IMG/VR virus record: IMGVR_UViG_3300048672_000732
Span: 1-26,913 of that record
Reading direction: 5' to 3' (one strand)
DNA length: 26,913 bases
Source: a virus
Shown: positions 15,565 to 23,743 of the stretch, piece by piece
How the letters are laid out: each line of letters opens with the position of its first letter
How positions within the stretch are numbered: the stretch's first letter is position 1
Notes under the pieces: model-generated
What the model saw: only the letters and a program-made list of their open reading frames with translations
The model's database searches: none
What the model was told of the DNA's origin: nothing
Made by a program: the position numbers and the translations under genes

Positions 15565-16101
15565 TTATTTAACCCTCAGAAGTAGCCCTGGTCCATTATT
15601 AGACTGGGCTGTTTTGGGAATATACATATGAGATCGTACTCCGATCTTTTTATTATATAGTCCCCAACCGTCTTTAGCTAGAGAATGAAGACGCTCATCG
15701 GTAGTAGCACGCCTATCAAGTTCATCCTTGGCTTCTTGCTCCTCGATTTGTTGATTAACCAGTTCAGCCCCGCCCAGCCGCCACGGAGCACGATTCCTCA
15801 ACTCTTCAAATAGATATGGATTGCTCCAATTAGCAGTAGCTAGGATGGTAGTAACTGGAATAAGTCCATAGCTAGCTAACAGCTTGGTGTCACTCTCCTT
15901 AAACAATACATCATTCACAATATGTGCAGGGAGATTGAGCTTACGCCGCTGGGCTAGCCTATAGACACACTGCTGTCTTGATGGAACTACTACCAGTGAG
16001 GAATCAAAATCCCACAGCTTACGTAGCCACCATGCAGGTGGACCAGCAAGCTTGAACGGATTTGTGTCTACGATATAGTTAAGCACATTATGCCTTAACA
16101 A
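15565..16101 (-). CDS. Conserved-looking small protein near the capsid gene
   Basis: 178 residues, beginning MLRHNVLNYIVDTNPF. The N-terminal region has WWLRKLWDFDSSLVVVPSRQ. A helical mid section (VYRLAQRRKLNLPAHIVND) leads to a charged helix (NQQIEEQEAKDELDRRATTD). It ends PGLLLRVK. It overlaps the upstream gene by 14 bases. Position two genes after the major capsid protein, where many phages carry accessory head proteins, is the main clue. The activity is unknown. Confidence 0.65.
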   Translation of the reverse strand: MLRHNVLNYIVDTNPFKLAGPPAWWLRKLWDFDSSLVVVPSRQQCVYRLAQRRKLNLPAHIVNDVLFKESDTKLLASYGLIPVTTILATANWSNPYLFEELRNRAPWRLGGAELVNQQIEEQEAKDELDRRATTDERLHSLAKDGWGLYNKKIGVRSHMYIPKTAQSNNGPGLLLRVK

Positions 16102-16450
16102 AACCCTGATCTACAGCTGGAAGAGCTGCATGCCGCTCATTCGGGAGCAGCCCACCATTTGTTATCAGCTCTACTGGCTTGGCATTAGTTAGCTTACTAC
16201 GATCAAACCGCTCAACAGCATCTGTCTGCTCAGCAGGTGAGCAGTCATCATTAAACTCTTCAATTCCACAGAGATATTGCTTCTCTAATGAGTAGGGATC
16301 CTCAGACCCCATAATTGGGTTCTGCTCCTTAAACTTTAGTGCCATTGTCTCAGGAAATGCATTCTTGCCTGGAGCAAGCGTATAGCGCCTGCCATCCCAT
16401 GTGCCCATCAAAGGTTTTGACGTACGATTAAACAGTGTCACGTACTGCAT
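16088..16450 (-). CDS. Small accessory head protein
   Basis: 120 residues. It starts MQYVTLFNRTSKPLMGTWDG, a beta-hairpin rich start with RRYTLAPGKNAFPETMALKF next, typical of small phage head proteins. The second half (KQYLCGIEEFNDDCSPAEQT; then FDRSKLTNAKPVELITNGG) looks less ordered. AAGGAG lies about 10 bases before the ATG. It comes directly after the major capsid gene across a 100-base gap with a branched inverted repeat. Function unknown. Confidence 0.65.
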   Translation of the reverse strand: MQYVTLFNRTSKPLMGTWDGRRYTLAPGKNAFPETMALKFKEQNPIMGSEDPYSLEKQYLCGIEEFNDDCSPAEQTDAVERFDRSKLTNAKPVELITNGGLLPNERHAALPAVDQGFVKA

Positions 16451-16480
16451 AAATACTAATCTCCTTCATGAACGAAAGGA

Positions 16481-16535
16481 GGAGGGCCAGAAGCCCAAGC
16501 ATGATCTTTTTGATCCGGCAAAAGCCAAGCCCTCC
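16481..16535 (-). promoter_or_regulatory. Branched inverted-repeat element after the capsid gene
   Basis: GGAGGGC and GCCCTCC close a 55-base region. Inside it the coding strand shows two small hairpins, GGC-TTTT-GCC and GATC-AAAAA-GATC, plus an alternative GGGC-TTCTG-GCCC. The element occupies the gap between the major capsid stop and the next start. A role in termination, RNA processing or differential expression of the capsid gene is possible. Confidence 0.5.
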
Positions 16536-16553
16536 ACCATACGATTAGAGCGA

Positions 16554-17855
16554 TTATGATCCAGCCGAACGAACCACAGTAAGAGCCTGACCAGTCACGC
16601 CGTCAAGTCTGGCACAGAATGCTGGGTACTCAAGGAAGTACTGCTTCCGCATTCTATACCAAGCCTCGAAAGCGTCACGACCGGCAGTGCCAGTTCCGAC
16701 ACGCCACAGGACCGATCCATCCTCATCAACCCACTTACCAGGTTCAGAGACATACTCCCTGAAGCCAGCATTGTTAAGGTCGAGGAACATGAGAACGTCT
16801 AGCGGGAAGTCTCGGAGGGCTCGAACAGGAACGTCACCGAATGGTACGTCCCCCTGCTTGAACGCTACGGTTCCTGGATCCGGACGAAGCAACGAAGCTC
16901 CCATATACCGACGATCAGCATCAGTAAGCTGGATAATCAATCGACGAGTGCTGTGATGGCAGATTATATTACTAATCTTACCATTCAACTTCTGGTCTAC
17001 GATATCCGATACCCGCTGAATGAGATCGGTAGAGAGGGCTCCAGTGCTGGCAGTTACATACGAGCTATAGGCTGGAACAGCTGTACGATCCAAACCATAA
17101 TAGCTTGCACGATAGGTACCATCATCAACAAGCGCCATCAGACCCCACCAAGCATGCTCATAGGAAGTCGAGAGCACGTCAGTAACACCTGAATTAGCAG
17201 CCTGAACGATGTAATCATTGGCAGTCCAACCAGTGAAGGTTGAAGAATCTGCAGTGAAGGTACCTCCACCATTGGCTACCGAGATAACCTTCCGAATGGA
17301 TGCACGCAGTGCCCCAGTTAGAGGATCTACTGCTGCAACAAACATAGTCGGAGAGATGAATCGGTTTCCAAAGTTGGTATTGGTAATCCCGCCTGGGTTG
17401 GCTACTGTAACAACAGCACCTGAAGCAGATGAGTAGGTAGCAAGAACTCCGCGACCATCCGAGTTGAGTGCATACTCGTCCCGGCGTGCCATATCATCAA
17501 TAAGGTACTGCATCTCACTCTTACGAGCAGAGATGAATGCGCCCTCGTTTGATGTAGAGTCCTGCATAACCTCCCAGGTCAGTCGAAGACGAGACATCAG
17601 CTTGCGCTGATCTACGAACATCCGCGAATAGCCCTGGTTTCCAGCATCCGCGAATTCTGAGTCTTCTCCAACGAACATAGGAGATACGTTACGGCTAGTA
17701 TGTGCAAGACGCACAATCTCCCGACCCCTAAAAGGAACACGCTCAGTCTTGATCATGTCCCGTAGAGGATTTTTGTTATTGACCCCTTCTGCTACACCTT
17801 CCTCAAAAACTTCCTTGAAGATGGCATCAAGAGCCTGTTTATCAGCACCGGCCAT
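16554..17855 (-). CDS. Major capsid protein, HK97 fold
   Basis: 433 residues. The N-terminal helix (DAIFKEVFEEGVAEGVNNKN) and the pattern RVPFRGREIVRLAHTSRN are followed by an E-loop-like stretch and RKLMSRLRLTWEVMQDS. The long middle has GVTDVLSTSYEHAWWGLMAL. A helix IQRVSDIVDQKLNGKI precedes strands near NIICHHSTRRLIIQL. The end is RKQYFLEYPAFCARLDGVTG. Such order fits the HK97-type capsid families of tailed phages. It lies after the scaffold-like gene and portal in the canonical order. An AAGGTGATAAATAACT leader gives a good ribosome site. No maturation protease gene is evident, so a separate protease or none is possible. Confidence 0.85.
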   Translation of the reverse strand: MAGADKQALDAIFKEVFEEGVAEGVNNKNPLRDMIKTERVPFRGREIVRLAHTSRNVSPMFVGEDSEFADAGNQGYSRMFVDQRKLMSRLRLTWEVMQDSTSNEGAFISARKSEMQYLIDDMARRDEYALNSDGRGVLATYSSASGAVVTVANPGGITNTNFGNRFISPTMFVAAVDPLTGALRASIRKVISVANGGGTFTADSSTFTGWTANDYIVQAANSGVTDVLSTSYEHAWWGLMALVDDGTYRASYYGLDRTAVPAYSSYVTASTGALSTDLIQRVSDIVDQKLNGKISNIICHHSTRRLIIQLTDADRRYMGASLLRPDPGTVAFKQGDVPFGDVPVRALRDFPLDVLMFLDLNNAGFREYVSEPGKWVDEDGSVLWRVGTGTAGRDAFEAWYRMRKQYFLEYPAFCARLDGVTGQALTVVRSAGS

Positions 17856-17888
17856 AGTTATTTATCACCTTAGTCTAGCTAATTAGAG

Positions 17889-18722
17889 CTAGGATTTTGC
17901 TATTGCATTATAGGCTGCCCAGGCTTGTGCTGTCCGTTCATCAAGATCAGCAGGTTTTGGTGCCCCAGGAACTCTGGGTGCTCCAGATGGAGCATCCTGA
18001 GGAGTAGCAGCAACTGTAGTTGCTCTACCCTGAATACCCGTAGCTGCTGTCCTACGAACTGGATCAACAAAGCTGGACGTGAACAGTTTCCAGAAGTCCT
18101 CTACTAGTGTTGGATCATTAGCATAGCGTTCTGCCAATTCTGGCGAAGAAGTAACGAAGCCTGTGAATGAGGCATGAAGAGCCCGCTTACCTTCTTCAGT
18201 TAGGGGTGAACCTAGCGCTTGGTTGGCATGCTCAAATAGTCTATTCATCGACTGTCGTCCATACTCACGCCAATAGTGTTCAGTCTGCGATTCTAAATCA
18301 CCAGCACGCTCTAGAACTCCGAAGACATCTTCAGCTCTTTCTTCAAGTTTGGCCAAGTTTGGATAGAGCTTAGCAAACTGATTACGAACTGCTGATACCT
18401 CTGGATCCTGTGGTGGCTGGACGCCTACGAGTGCATGAAGTTGGGACTGGACTTGTGATAGTTGAGATTTATATTCAGCTTCCCGGCGGGCAAACTCAGT
18501 GTTCGCTTCCCGAATAGCTGCTTCTCTACTTTCACGGATCCGATACGATGGAACCCATCCTTCAGGAGCACCTGATGTCGCTGGTGCCTGCGGAGCAGTC
18601 GGTGTCGCTGACTGCGGAGCGGTAGCCTGTGGTGTCGCTGTGGCTGGAGCAGCGGGTTGCCCCGATATCGCTGGAGCTGGCGTTGAATCAATCGACGGAG
18701 CGGTTACGTTAGTGTCTGTCAT
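17889..18722 (-). CDS. Scaffold-like head protein
   Basis: 277 residues. The first ~60 residues are a low-complexity Ala/Pro/Thr/Gln region (PAATATPQATAPQSATPTAP). A charged helix with heptad repeats runs roughly from 60 to 95 (ESREAAIREANTEFARREAE; YKSQLSQVQSQLHAL). Further helices follow (FAKLYPNLAKLEERAEDVFG). A C-terminal tail begins near APRVPGAPKPADLDE. Placed between portal and capsid genes, this layout is typical of phage scaffolding proteins that guide prohead assembly. A hairpin (CGCGG/CCGCG) lies in the leader about 18 bases before the start. Confidence 0.75.
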   Translation of the reverse strand: MTDTNVTAPSIDSTPAPAISGQPAAPATATPQATAPQSATPTAPQAPATSGAPEGWVPSYRIRESREAAIREANTEFARREAEYKSQLSQVQSQLHALVGVQPPQDPEVSAVRNQFAKLYPNLAKLEERAEDVFGVLERAGDLESQTEHYWREYGRQSMNRLFEHANQALGSPLTEEGKRALHASFTGFVTSSPELAERYANDPTLVEDFWKLFTSSFVDPVRRTAATGIQGRATTVAATPQDAPSGAPRVPGAPKPADLDERTAQAWAAYNAIAKS

Positions 18723-18739
18723 TTCATCTCACCTTTTGT

Positions 18740-18757
18740 CTCGCGGTCAGTTCCGCG
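18740..18757 (-). promoter_or_regulatory. Leader hairpin upstream of the scaffold gene
   Basis: CGCGG and CCGCG form a 5-bp GC stem with a 6-base loop, within the ~100-base gap after the portal gene. A second small hairpin, AGCCT-CGAT-AGGCT followed by TT on the coding strand, sits at about 18,801-18,816. One may be a weak terminator for the portal transcript or an RNA-processing site. No strong internal promoter is visible. Confidence 0.4.
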
Positions 18758-18825
18758 TTGAGATACTTACTTCCTTCTACGATTAGTAAGCTGATTATGT
18801 AAAGCCTATCGAGGCTGTGAAGGAC

Positions 18826-21111
18826 TTAGACAGGACCCATCTGTGGGCCTTCATTCGGTCTAGGAGAATTTCCCCTAGGAACTGTCTTAGGACTGCCAGA
18901 TTCTTTATTACTATTACGCATCGCCTGCCCACCACCAGCAGCAGTACCAGGACCCCCAGGTCTAGCCTCAGGTATGGGTGGAGGCATGAGCATCATTTGT
19001 AATTGTTGTAGATGAGCTGTAACCAACTGCTCAAACATTGGATTACTAGCAACAAGCTCACGCATCCTATCGGTATTTAACCACTTAATACACTCGTTAA
19101 GATGAATCTGGAGGTTAAACCACGGCTTGATGATAAGGGGTGGTGGTCCAGCAGGCTGCTGAGCCCACCGTTCAAAGCTATCTTGGATCTGTAGGGCTGC
19201 CTGAACATGAATATCAAGAGCCGGGACCAGATCGGACAGACCAAAGTTGCTCAGTAGAGCATATTTTTGGTCTGGATCAGTGGGATCTAAGAGACCTAGC
19301 TGGTTTGCCTGCTCAATAGAGGCTCTTTTCCCTAGTGCAGTCTTGGGCATGTTACTTCCATCCTCAATTTGGATGGAAACCTGACCCTGAAGCTGGGCAT
19401 TCTCAAAATGTCTAAAGGTATAACCTCTATTAGCTCCAATAACTACCCAAGTTCTGGCTTGTGGACCAAATTGGCGTTCCATTTCTACAGCTATGGAGGC
19501 CCAGTTACGGTACATCTCCCCTCTAGCCTGGAAAACGGAGGTAAATCGGCTCTGTGAACGCTCAACCAGGAGCTGCAGGGCCGAGAAAGCCTCAACACCA
19601 GCTGGTTTCTGGCCCTTGATGATGTCAAAAGTTCCAGCTAGCTCCTCCATATCCTTCAAGAGCTGGCTACGAAGTTCATATAGTGAGTTTGGAACCTCTT
19701 GGCCAGGAATTCGCTCTGGTTTGGCCTGCCCACCAGCTGCTAGTGGATTCCACCTAAGGAGAAATCCAGGTTCACCAGTAAACTGATCAATACCAGCTCC
19801 CTCTGGAATCACCCAAATTGGGTTTGCCATGCGCTGGACAATGAGCTGGATAAGCGAATCTAGTTGATTTAGCTGATCTTGCTTCTGGATTAGTGGTGAA
19901 ACTGCAGATCGGCCGTACAGTCGGCCACCTAGATGTTCATATTGAGCATGGAGGAAGGGGAATAATGGATTACCCTCGATGTCTTTGTATGGAATAGGTC
20001 CTGGTAAGCCCTCCTCAGGCATAACCATAAGCTGAGGACTCTGATCTCCAGCCACTCGCATGACTAGACCCTCAGGAAATTCTGGTGTAGGGCGCAGCCA
20101 AAGCTCATACTCAGTAATGCCCTCTACTGTATGGGCACCAGCAGCACCTAGATACGCAAACTGTGAGCCTGTACCAACATCATTAGTTAGGGCTAAGGAT
20201 TTGAAGATCTGCATCGACCGATCAGCTGGAGACTTTTCCCAAGTAAGCTTAGGCACTAGATCAGGCATATTAGCCTCGAACCAGTGCTTATCTCTCCATC
20301 TTAAACGAATAATATATGGTAGATCATCAAATCTAGTGACATTGGGGGGGAAAGCATATTCAAAGGGGCTTAAGGCAGTAGTCTTTCCTCGGCCGAATGA
20401 TATCCAGTCCCCAATCTTTTGACCATTCGGATTGGTAGCAGGCTGTAAGAACTGACTGCCACACTGGGGACATTTATTACCTGCAGCCATTACAGCTTTA
20501 GGTTGAAAAACTCCCTGACAAGCTGTACACTGCTCTGACTGAATGAAGGTTCTGTTGAATCTACTATCTCGATCCCAACTTAACTGAAGGCAGGCATTAC
20601 CACATGTAATAAGCCAAAAGTCAGCTTCTCGCATTACTTGATTCATGTTATGTTCTTCATGAATCAATGGACCAAGCTGGTCTACAATTTCAGCTGCCGC
20701 AATAGCCTGAGCATCACTACCTACTGGTCTGGCAGTGATGGATAGATTAATTGCACCTAGAGTAGTTCTAATAGCTTGAACTGTCTCAGCCATCTTATTC
20801 GTGACTGGCCGAGGAATCCACTTCTGTAATCTTTTATCAATCCACTCACGTCTGGTAGGATGGAAGAAGATCCATTGTCTATTAGCTACATAGAATAGAT
20901 CTCTAAGCCACTCACGTTCCCAGATCCAGCGGTATTCGGTAGACTCCCTCTTTAGTGCCCCAAACATTGTCAGTAACCGTTGAGCATCATATTCAGATGT
21001 CTTGGTTACTGTAGGAGAGGCAGAAGGAATACTACCGGCTGCTACTAGACTGTGGGTTTCAGTCTGGGAACCAAATACTGTATTAGTAGATTCTGCGGTT
21101 AATTCAGGCAA
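18826..21111 (-). CDS. Portal protein with internal zinc ribbon
   Basis: 761 residues. The portal forms the twelve-subunit ring at the capsid vertex through which DNA enters. Visible landmarks are WIWEREWLRDLFYVANRQW near residue 62, VTNKMAETVQAIRTTLGA (~103-120), IQKQDQLNQLDSLIQLIVQR in the mid part and GQKPAGVEAFSALQLLVERS. These agree with the long portal families of podoviruses. An unusual insertion holds two Cys pairs, C-T-A-C at 195-198 and C-P-Q-C at 214-217, which looks like a zinc ribbon. The C-terminal ~60 residues are Pro/Gly-rich and disordered-looking. The start is a TTG at 21111 with no strong ribosome site, since an in-frame stop lies three codons upstream. Translation coupled to the coiled-coil gene 15 bases before is likely. 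Confidence 0.9.
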   Translation of the reverse strand: MPELTAESTNTVFGSQTETHSLVAAGSIPSASPTVTKTSEYDAQRLLTMFGALKRESTEYRWIWEREWLRDLFYVANRQWIFFHPTRREWIDKRLQKWIPRPVTNKMAETVQAIRTTLGAINLSITARPVGSDAQAIAAAEIVDQLGPLIHEEHNMNQVMREADFWLITCGNACLQLSWDRDSRFNRTFIQSEQCTACQGVFQPKAVMAAGNKCPQCGSQFLQPATNPNGQKIGDWISFGRGKTTALSPFEYAFPPNVTRFDDLPYIIRLRWRDKHWFEANMPDLVPKLTWEKSPADRSMQIFKSLALTNDVGTGSQFAYLGAAGAHTVEGITEYELWLRPTPEFPEGLVMRVAGDQSPQLMVMPEEGLPGPIPYKDIEGNPLFPFLHAQYEHLGGRLYGRSAVSPLIQKQDQLNQLDSLIQLIVQRMANPIWVIPEGAGIDQFTGEPGFLLRWNPLAAGGQAKPERIPGQEVPNSLYELRSQLLKDMEELAGTFDIIKGQKPAGVEAFSALQLLVERSQSRFTSVFQARGEMYRNWASIAVEMERQFGPQARTWVVIGANRGYTFRHFENAQLQGQVSIQIEDGSNMPKTALGKRASIEQANQLGLLDPTDPDQKYALLSNFGLSDLVPALDIHVQAALQIQDSFERWAQQPAGPPPLIIKPWFNLQIHLNECIKWLNTDRMRELVASNPMFEQLVTAHLQQLQMMLMPPPIPEARPGGPGTAAGGGQAMRNSNKESGSPKTVPRGNSPRPNEGPQMGPV

Positions 21112-21126
21112 TGTAGTTTAGATCTA

Positions 21127-21468
21127 CTATTTATCTGTGTAAGCTGGGAAGCCCATTTTCCGAGCCATGTCTTCACCCATATCATCAAAACTAAAATCTT
21201 TAGGATTAAAGCTTGGGTCTGCGAGGGGCTGACGAACCAGCTCAGGAGCTGGGATTTTAATGTTATAGGCTTTCTCTAATAGGCTGGTACGCTCTAGTTC
21301 TAGCTGATTTACCTTAATCCGCAGCCAGTCAGAAAGGATCTGTGATTTATCAAGCTCGCTTTTGAAGAGATCTCGTTCAGCTCTAACGGATGCAAGCTCC
21401 TTACGGAGATCATCAAAGCTTTCTTTGGAGATCTGGAACCACGATAGAGCTGCATTAGCTACCCACAT
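21127..21468 (-). CDS. Coiled-coil protein between terminase and portal
   Basis: 113 residues from the ATG 21468, starting MWVANAALSWFQISKESFD. GGAGG lies 8 bases before. A TTG at 21486 opens the same frame but the ribosome site falls inside it, so it is less likely. Residues ~18-70 are a continuous heptad helix (DLRKELASVRAERDLFKSEL; LRIKVNQLELERTSLLEKAY). The rest is a Pro-containing tail. Similar 'WVANAA-SWFQI' coiled coils are found by this gene position in other environmental phages, from family memory. A terminase or portal partner is plausible but unproven. Confidence 0.7.
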   Translation of the reverse strand: MWVANAALSWFQISKESFDDLRKELASVRAERDLFKSELDKSQILSDWLRIKVNQLELERTSLLEKAYNIKIPAPELVRQPLADPSFNPKDFSFDDMGEDMARKMGFPAYTDK

Positions 21469-21495
21469 TTGATGATCCTCCAACAAGTAAGGTAT

Positions 21496-22953
21496 TTATG
21501 ACCAAAAGTCCCCAATGATGCTTTCCGGCTCTTCGGACTGGGGTTTATCGATTTTGCGCATACGTTCGATAGCAGCTCTAGCTTCCCAGGGTAAGTGTGA
21601 AATATCTCTGGGTTTATCTTTGGGTTCTACATGCTTTGGTAGTACTGGCCAGGTCATTAGAGCATATCTTAGGCAATCTGGAAGCTCGTCATCTTTTTTA
21701 AAGACCCGCTCACTACGTTTTTCTTCCTTACGAGTCTCATTATCGGCCCAGCGATATGCCTTTAATTGTCGAATGGTGAGGGGACATGCTTGCTCTACAA
21801 GCCAAAGCTGCTTAGCAAGGAGCCAGCTCTTTACACGTTCCGTACCAGCTATAATATCATTTTCTGCTTTTTGGCAGAAGATTCCGTGTTGGGCAAGCTC
21901 TATAGTCTGTTGGCGCTCGTTCTTATTGATAGCCCACTTGACTGGACTATAGCCGGCCATCATTTTCAGGGAGCTGGCATGTTGGATAAATGGGCGGTTA
22001 CGCTCTAGATATTCACCAACTGCAATCAAGCCAGCTTCAGTGGAAACTAGTTTGATCGCTCCGAAGGGATGATCTGCTCCAGTATCGATACCGATAAGCG
22101 CTGGCCTGCTAGGATCAACCGCAGGCCATTCTGGTAGGAGCTTTTTGATCTCTTCACTAGTTCGGAGGATCTGGGGATCAACAAGGCCACCGTAAACTGC
22201 ACCTGTGAAGATAACGAAGTCTGCTTCATATTCTTGCCGATACATTGCATCTGACATCTGGGCTCGTTCACGAGCTAGGAACTCAGCAGAGATGCGAGGA
22301 TTGGCACTTTCAGCGGTTTTAGCATGGCATCCCCAATAGCCTGGTAAGCCATCTTCAGCAGGTTTGTATAGTTCGTCGTAGACCCAATCGTAACCACGAG
22401 GGGAAGTTGTAAAGAAGGCTACTGTATCACCAGCTAGAGAGGGACGAATAACTTCCCAATGCGCCCTGCTTAGCTCACAAACTTCATCGATCCATAACCA
22501 ATCTAAGCCCTGACCTCTACCTTGGTCTGGATGCTCTAGAGTTTGGAAGTGGATCAGTGAGCCATTCTTTAGCTTTAGATCTAGATATTCTGTGCTCCAA
22601 TCAGCAACCCAATCTTCTGGAATGAGCTGTTGGAAAGCTGGGATAACATACCGATGAAGTTTCTGATTAGAAGGAGCGCAGGCCCAACCTAGCGAATTTG
22701 GGATTGTAGCCTCAAAAGCCCCTGCAATAGATCCACCACGGGTTTTGCCAAATCGTCTACCAGCAATAATAGTAAGACGATCCCACTTCCGAAATCCCCT
22801 TGAACTACATTTGGGGCAGAGGAACTTAGTCTCTACTACAGTAAACTCAGTTTTACATTTCCTGCAGACACGATCTTTGATTGCCTGCCAGAAGGCTTTT
22901 TGCTCAGGCTGATAACGAAGAGGTTCTGCTGGAAGGGATACCCATTTGGCCAT
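21496..22953 (-). CDS. terL: Terminase large subunit (ATPase-nuclease)
   Basis: 485 residues. It drives DNA into the prohead with its ATPase domain and cuts the concatemer with its nuclease domain. Walker A is GRRFGKTR at 65-72. Walker B is DWLWIDE, with Asp156 and Glu157. The coupling motif is FFTTSPRG (180-187). In the nuclease, GIDTG gives Asp290, and DDELPDCLRYAL contains a further acidic site near Asp426. An N-terminal zinc ribbon is unusual: C-R-K-C (30-33) and C-P-K-C (46-49) precede the ATPase. The ATG begins immediately after the TAA of the 51-codon gene upstream. The domain order and length are normal for TerL otherwise. Confidence 0.95.
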   Translation of the reverse strand: MAKWVSLPAEPLRYQPEQKAFWQAIKDRVCRKCKTEFTVVETKFLCPKCSSRGFRKWDRLTIIAGRRFGKTRGGSIAGAFEATIPNSLGWACAPSNQKLHRYVIPAFQQLIPEDWVADWSTEYLDLKLKNGSLIHFQTLEHPDQGRGQGLDWLWIDEVCELSRAHWEVIRPSLAGDTVAFFTTSPRGYDWVYDELYKPAEDGLPGYWGCHAKTAESANPRISAEFLARERAQMSDAMYRQEYEADFVIFTGAVYGGLVDPQILRTSEEIKKLLPEWPAVDPSRPALIGIDTGADHPFGAIKLVSTEAGLIAVGEYLERNRPFIQHASSLKMMAGYSPVKWAINKNERQQTIELAQHGIFCQKAENDIIAGTERVKSWLLAKQLWLVEQACPLTIRQLKAYRWADNETRKEEKRSERVFKKDDELPDCLRYALMTWPVLPKHVEPKDKPRDISHLPWEARAAIERMRKIDKPQSEEPESIIGDFWS

Positions 22954-23109
22954 TTACTTTTGGCCACTGAGATTTTTCAAAGCAATGACAGCCCTCGAAA
23001 CCTTACTAACTAGTGATCCTTTAGGAGTTTCGGATTCTGGATCAGCCTCCTCCTTACCTGGAGGACCTATATTTGCGTAGGGTTGTCTTATTCTAGGGCT
23101 GTCGGCCAT
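22954..23109 (-). CDS. 51-residue basic protein upstream of terL
   Basis: ATG at 23109 and TAA directly abutting the terL start. The protein begins MADSPRIRQPYANIGPPGKE, is Pro/Glu-rich in the first half and ends SLVSKVSRAVIALKNLSGQK, a basic amphipathic helix. Without it there would be a 160-base gap in a gapless operon, which supports it as real. Its function is unknown; a terminase accessory peptide is possible because of the tight coupling. Confidence 0.65.
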   Translation of the reverse strand: MADSPRIRQPYANIGPPGKEEADPESETPKGSLVSKVSRAVIALKNLSGQK

Positions 23110-23112
23110 GAT

Positions 23113-23337
23113 TTACTTAAATGATAGGGGCTTATCAGAAACTGCTGCTAAAAAGATATTAGCTGCAGCACCTACATAGACCGCTACATTAGTTGGTAGA
23201 TAGCCTAGATAATGTCCACCAACAAGGACCACATTAGTCCAGAACCGCTTTGACTTCCAGAAAGCTTTCCCACCTGAGGCAGCTGCTTTTGCCACCGTAG
23301 CGGAGTCATCGATTACCTGGTTTGGATCTACTGGCAT
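23113..23337 (-). CDS. Holin-like small membrane protein
   Basis: 74 residues. The N-terminal ~30 residues are polar and end in a FWKSKRFWTN motif. Two hydrophobic stretches follow, around VVLVGGHYLGYL and AVYVGAAANIFLAAV. A short basic end closes it. A 'W-SK-fW-N' start followed by two membrane spans is seen in a group of small phage holins. A holin forms pores in the cytoplasmic membrane to release lysins. No endolysin is in the window, so the identification is tentative. AAGGAG precedes the ATG by 8 bases. Confidence 0.6.
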   Translation of the reverse strand: MPVDPNQVIDDSATVAKAAASGGKAFWKSKRFWTNVVLVGGHYLGYLPTNVAVYVGAAANIFLAAVSDKPLSFK

Positions 23338-23346
23338 TTTATCTCC

Positions 23347-23517
23347 TTAGTCTTTGGCTTTCTTTAGGCCATTTACAGCTTTTTCAGCTGGAGTCATACC
23401 CTTCTTTGAGTGGGCAGTAGCATAGAAGACTTGCTCACCCTTCTTTTCGCCATAACGCTCCTTCATAGAGCGCATGACTTTTTCACCCGAGCCCTTGAAA
23501 TATTTACGGATCGGCAT
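23347..23517 (-). CDS. 56-residue basic small protein
   Basis: ATG 23517 to TAA 23347. It begins MPIRKYFKGSGEKVMRSMKE and contains GEKKGEQVFYATAHSKKGMT, a compact motif of small basic proteins common in phage genomes (the 'KV-----YG-KKGE-VFYATA' pattern, from family memory). It ends in a Lys-rich helix. The strong charge and the conserved core suggest a nucleic-acid or structural role, not established. It starts 2 bases after the TAG of the Cys-rich gene. Confidence 0.75.
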   Translation of the reverse strand: MPIRKYFKGSGEKVMRSMKERYGEKKGEQVFYATAHSKKGMTPAEKAVNGLKKAKD

Positions 23518-23519
23518 GA

Positions 23520-23741
23520 CTAGGAAGTAGTAGTAGTATTAATTATCCAAGTTGGCGTCAATGGAATAGTTGGATAAGTAGGATAAGCAGGATAATAAGG
23601 AACTGTATGATACCAGCCACGCCCACAGTAAGGGCAATAACCACAATTAGGGCAACAGGTTTGCTTTGGTTCGGGAGCCGGAACTGTAGTTGTTGGTATG
23701 GTAACGGTCTGATTAGGTAGCGTATTGGTTTTGGTGGTCAT
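23520..23741 (-). CDS. Cys-cluster protein with Pro/Thr tails
   Basis: 73 residues. The ~26-residue N-terminal tail is Thr/Pro-rich (TVTIPTTTVPAPEPK). The core CCPNCGYCPYCGRGW packs five Cys in 11 residues, at 29-39, and could bind a zinc ion or more. Aromatic and Pro repeats follow (YYPAYPTYPTIPLTP) and then NTTTTS. Such a short clustered Cys core between repetitive tails is unusual. It directly follows the TerS candidate and may work with packaging or the virion. Function unknown. Confidence 0.65.
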   Translation of the reverse strand: MTTKTNTLPNQTVTIPTTTVPAPEPKQTCCPNCGYCPYCGRGWYHTVPYYPAYPTYPTIPLTPTWIINTTTTS

Positions 23742-23743
23742 AT

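Noticed and set aside
21515-21952. Plus-strand open frame of 145 codons
   Set aside because: Shadow of the large terminase, whose motifs fix the coding strand.
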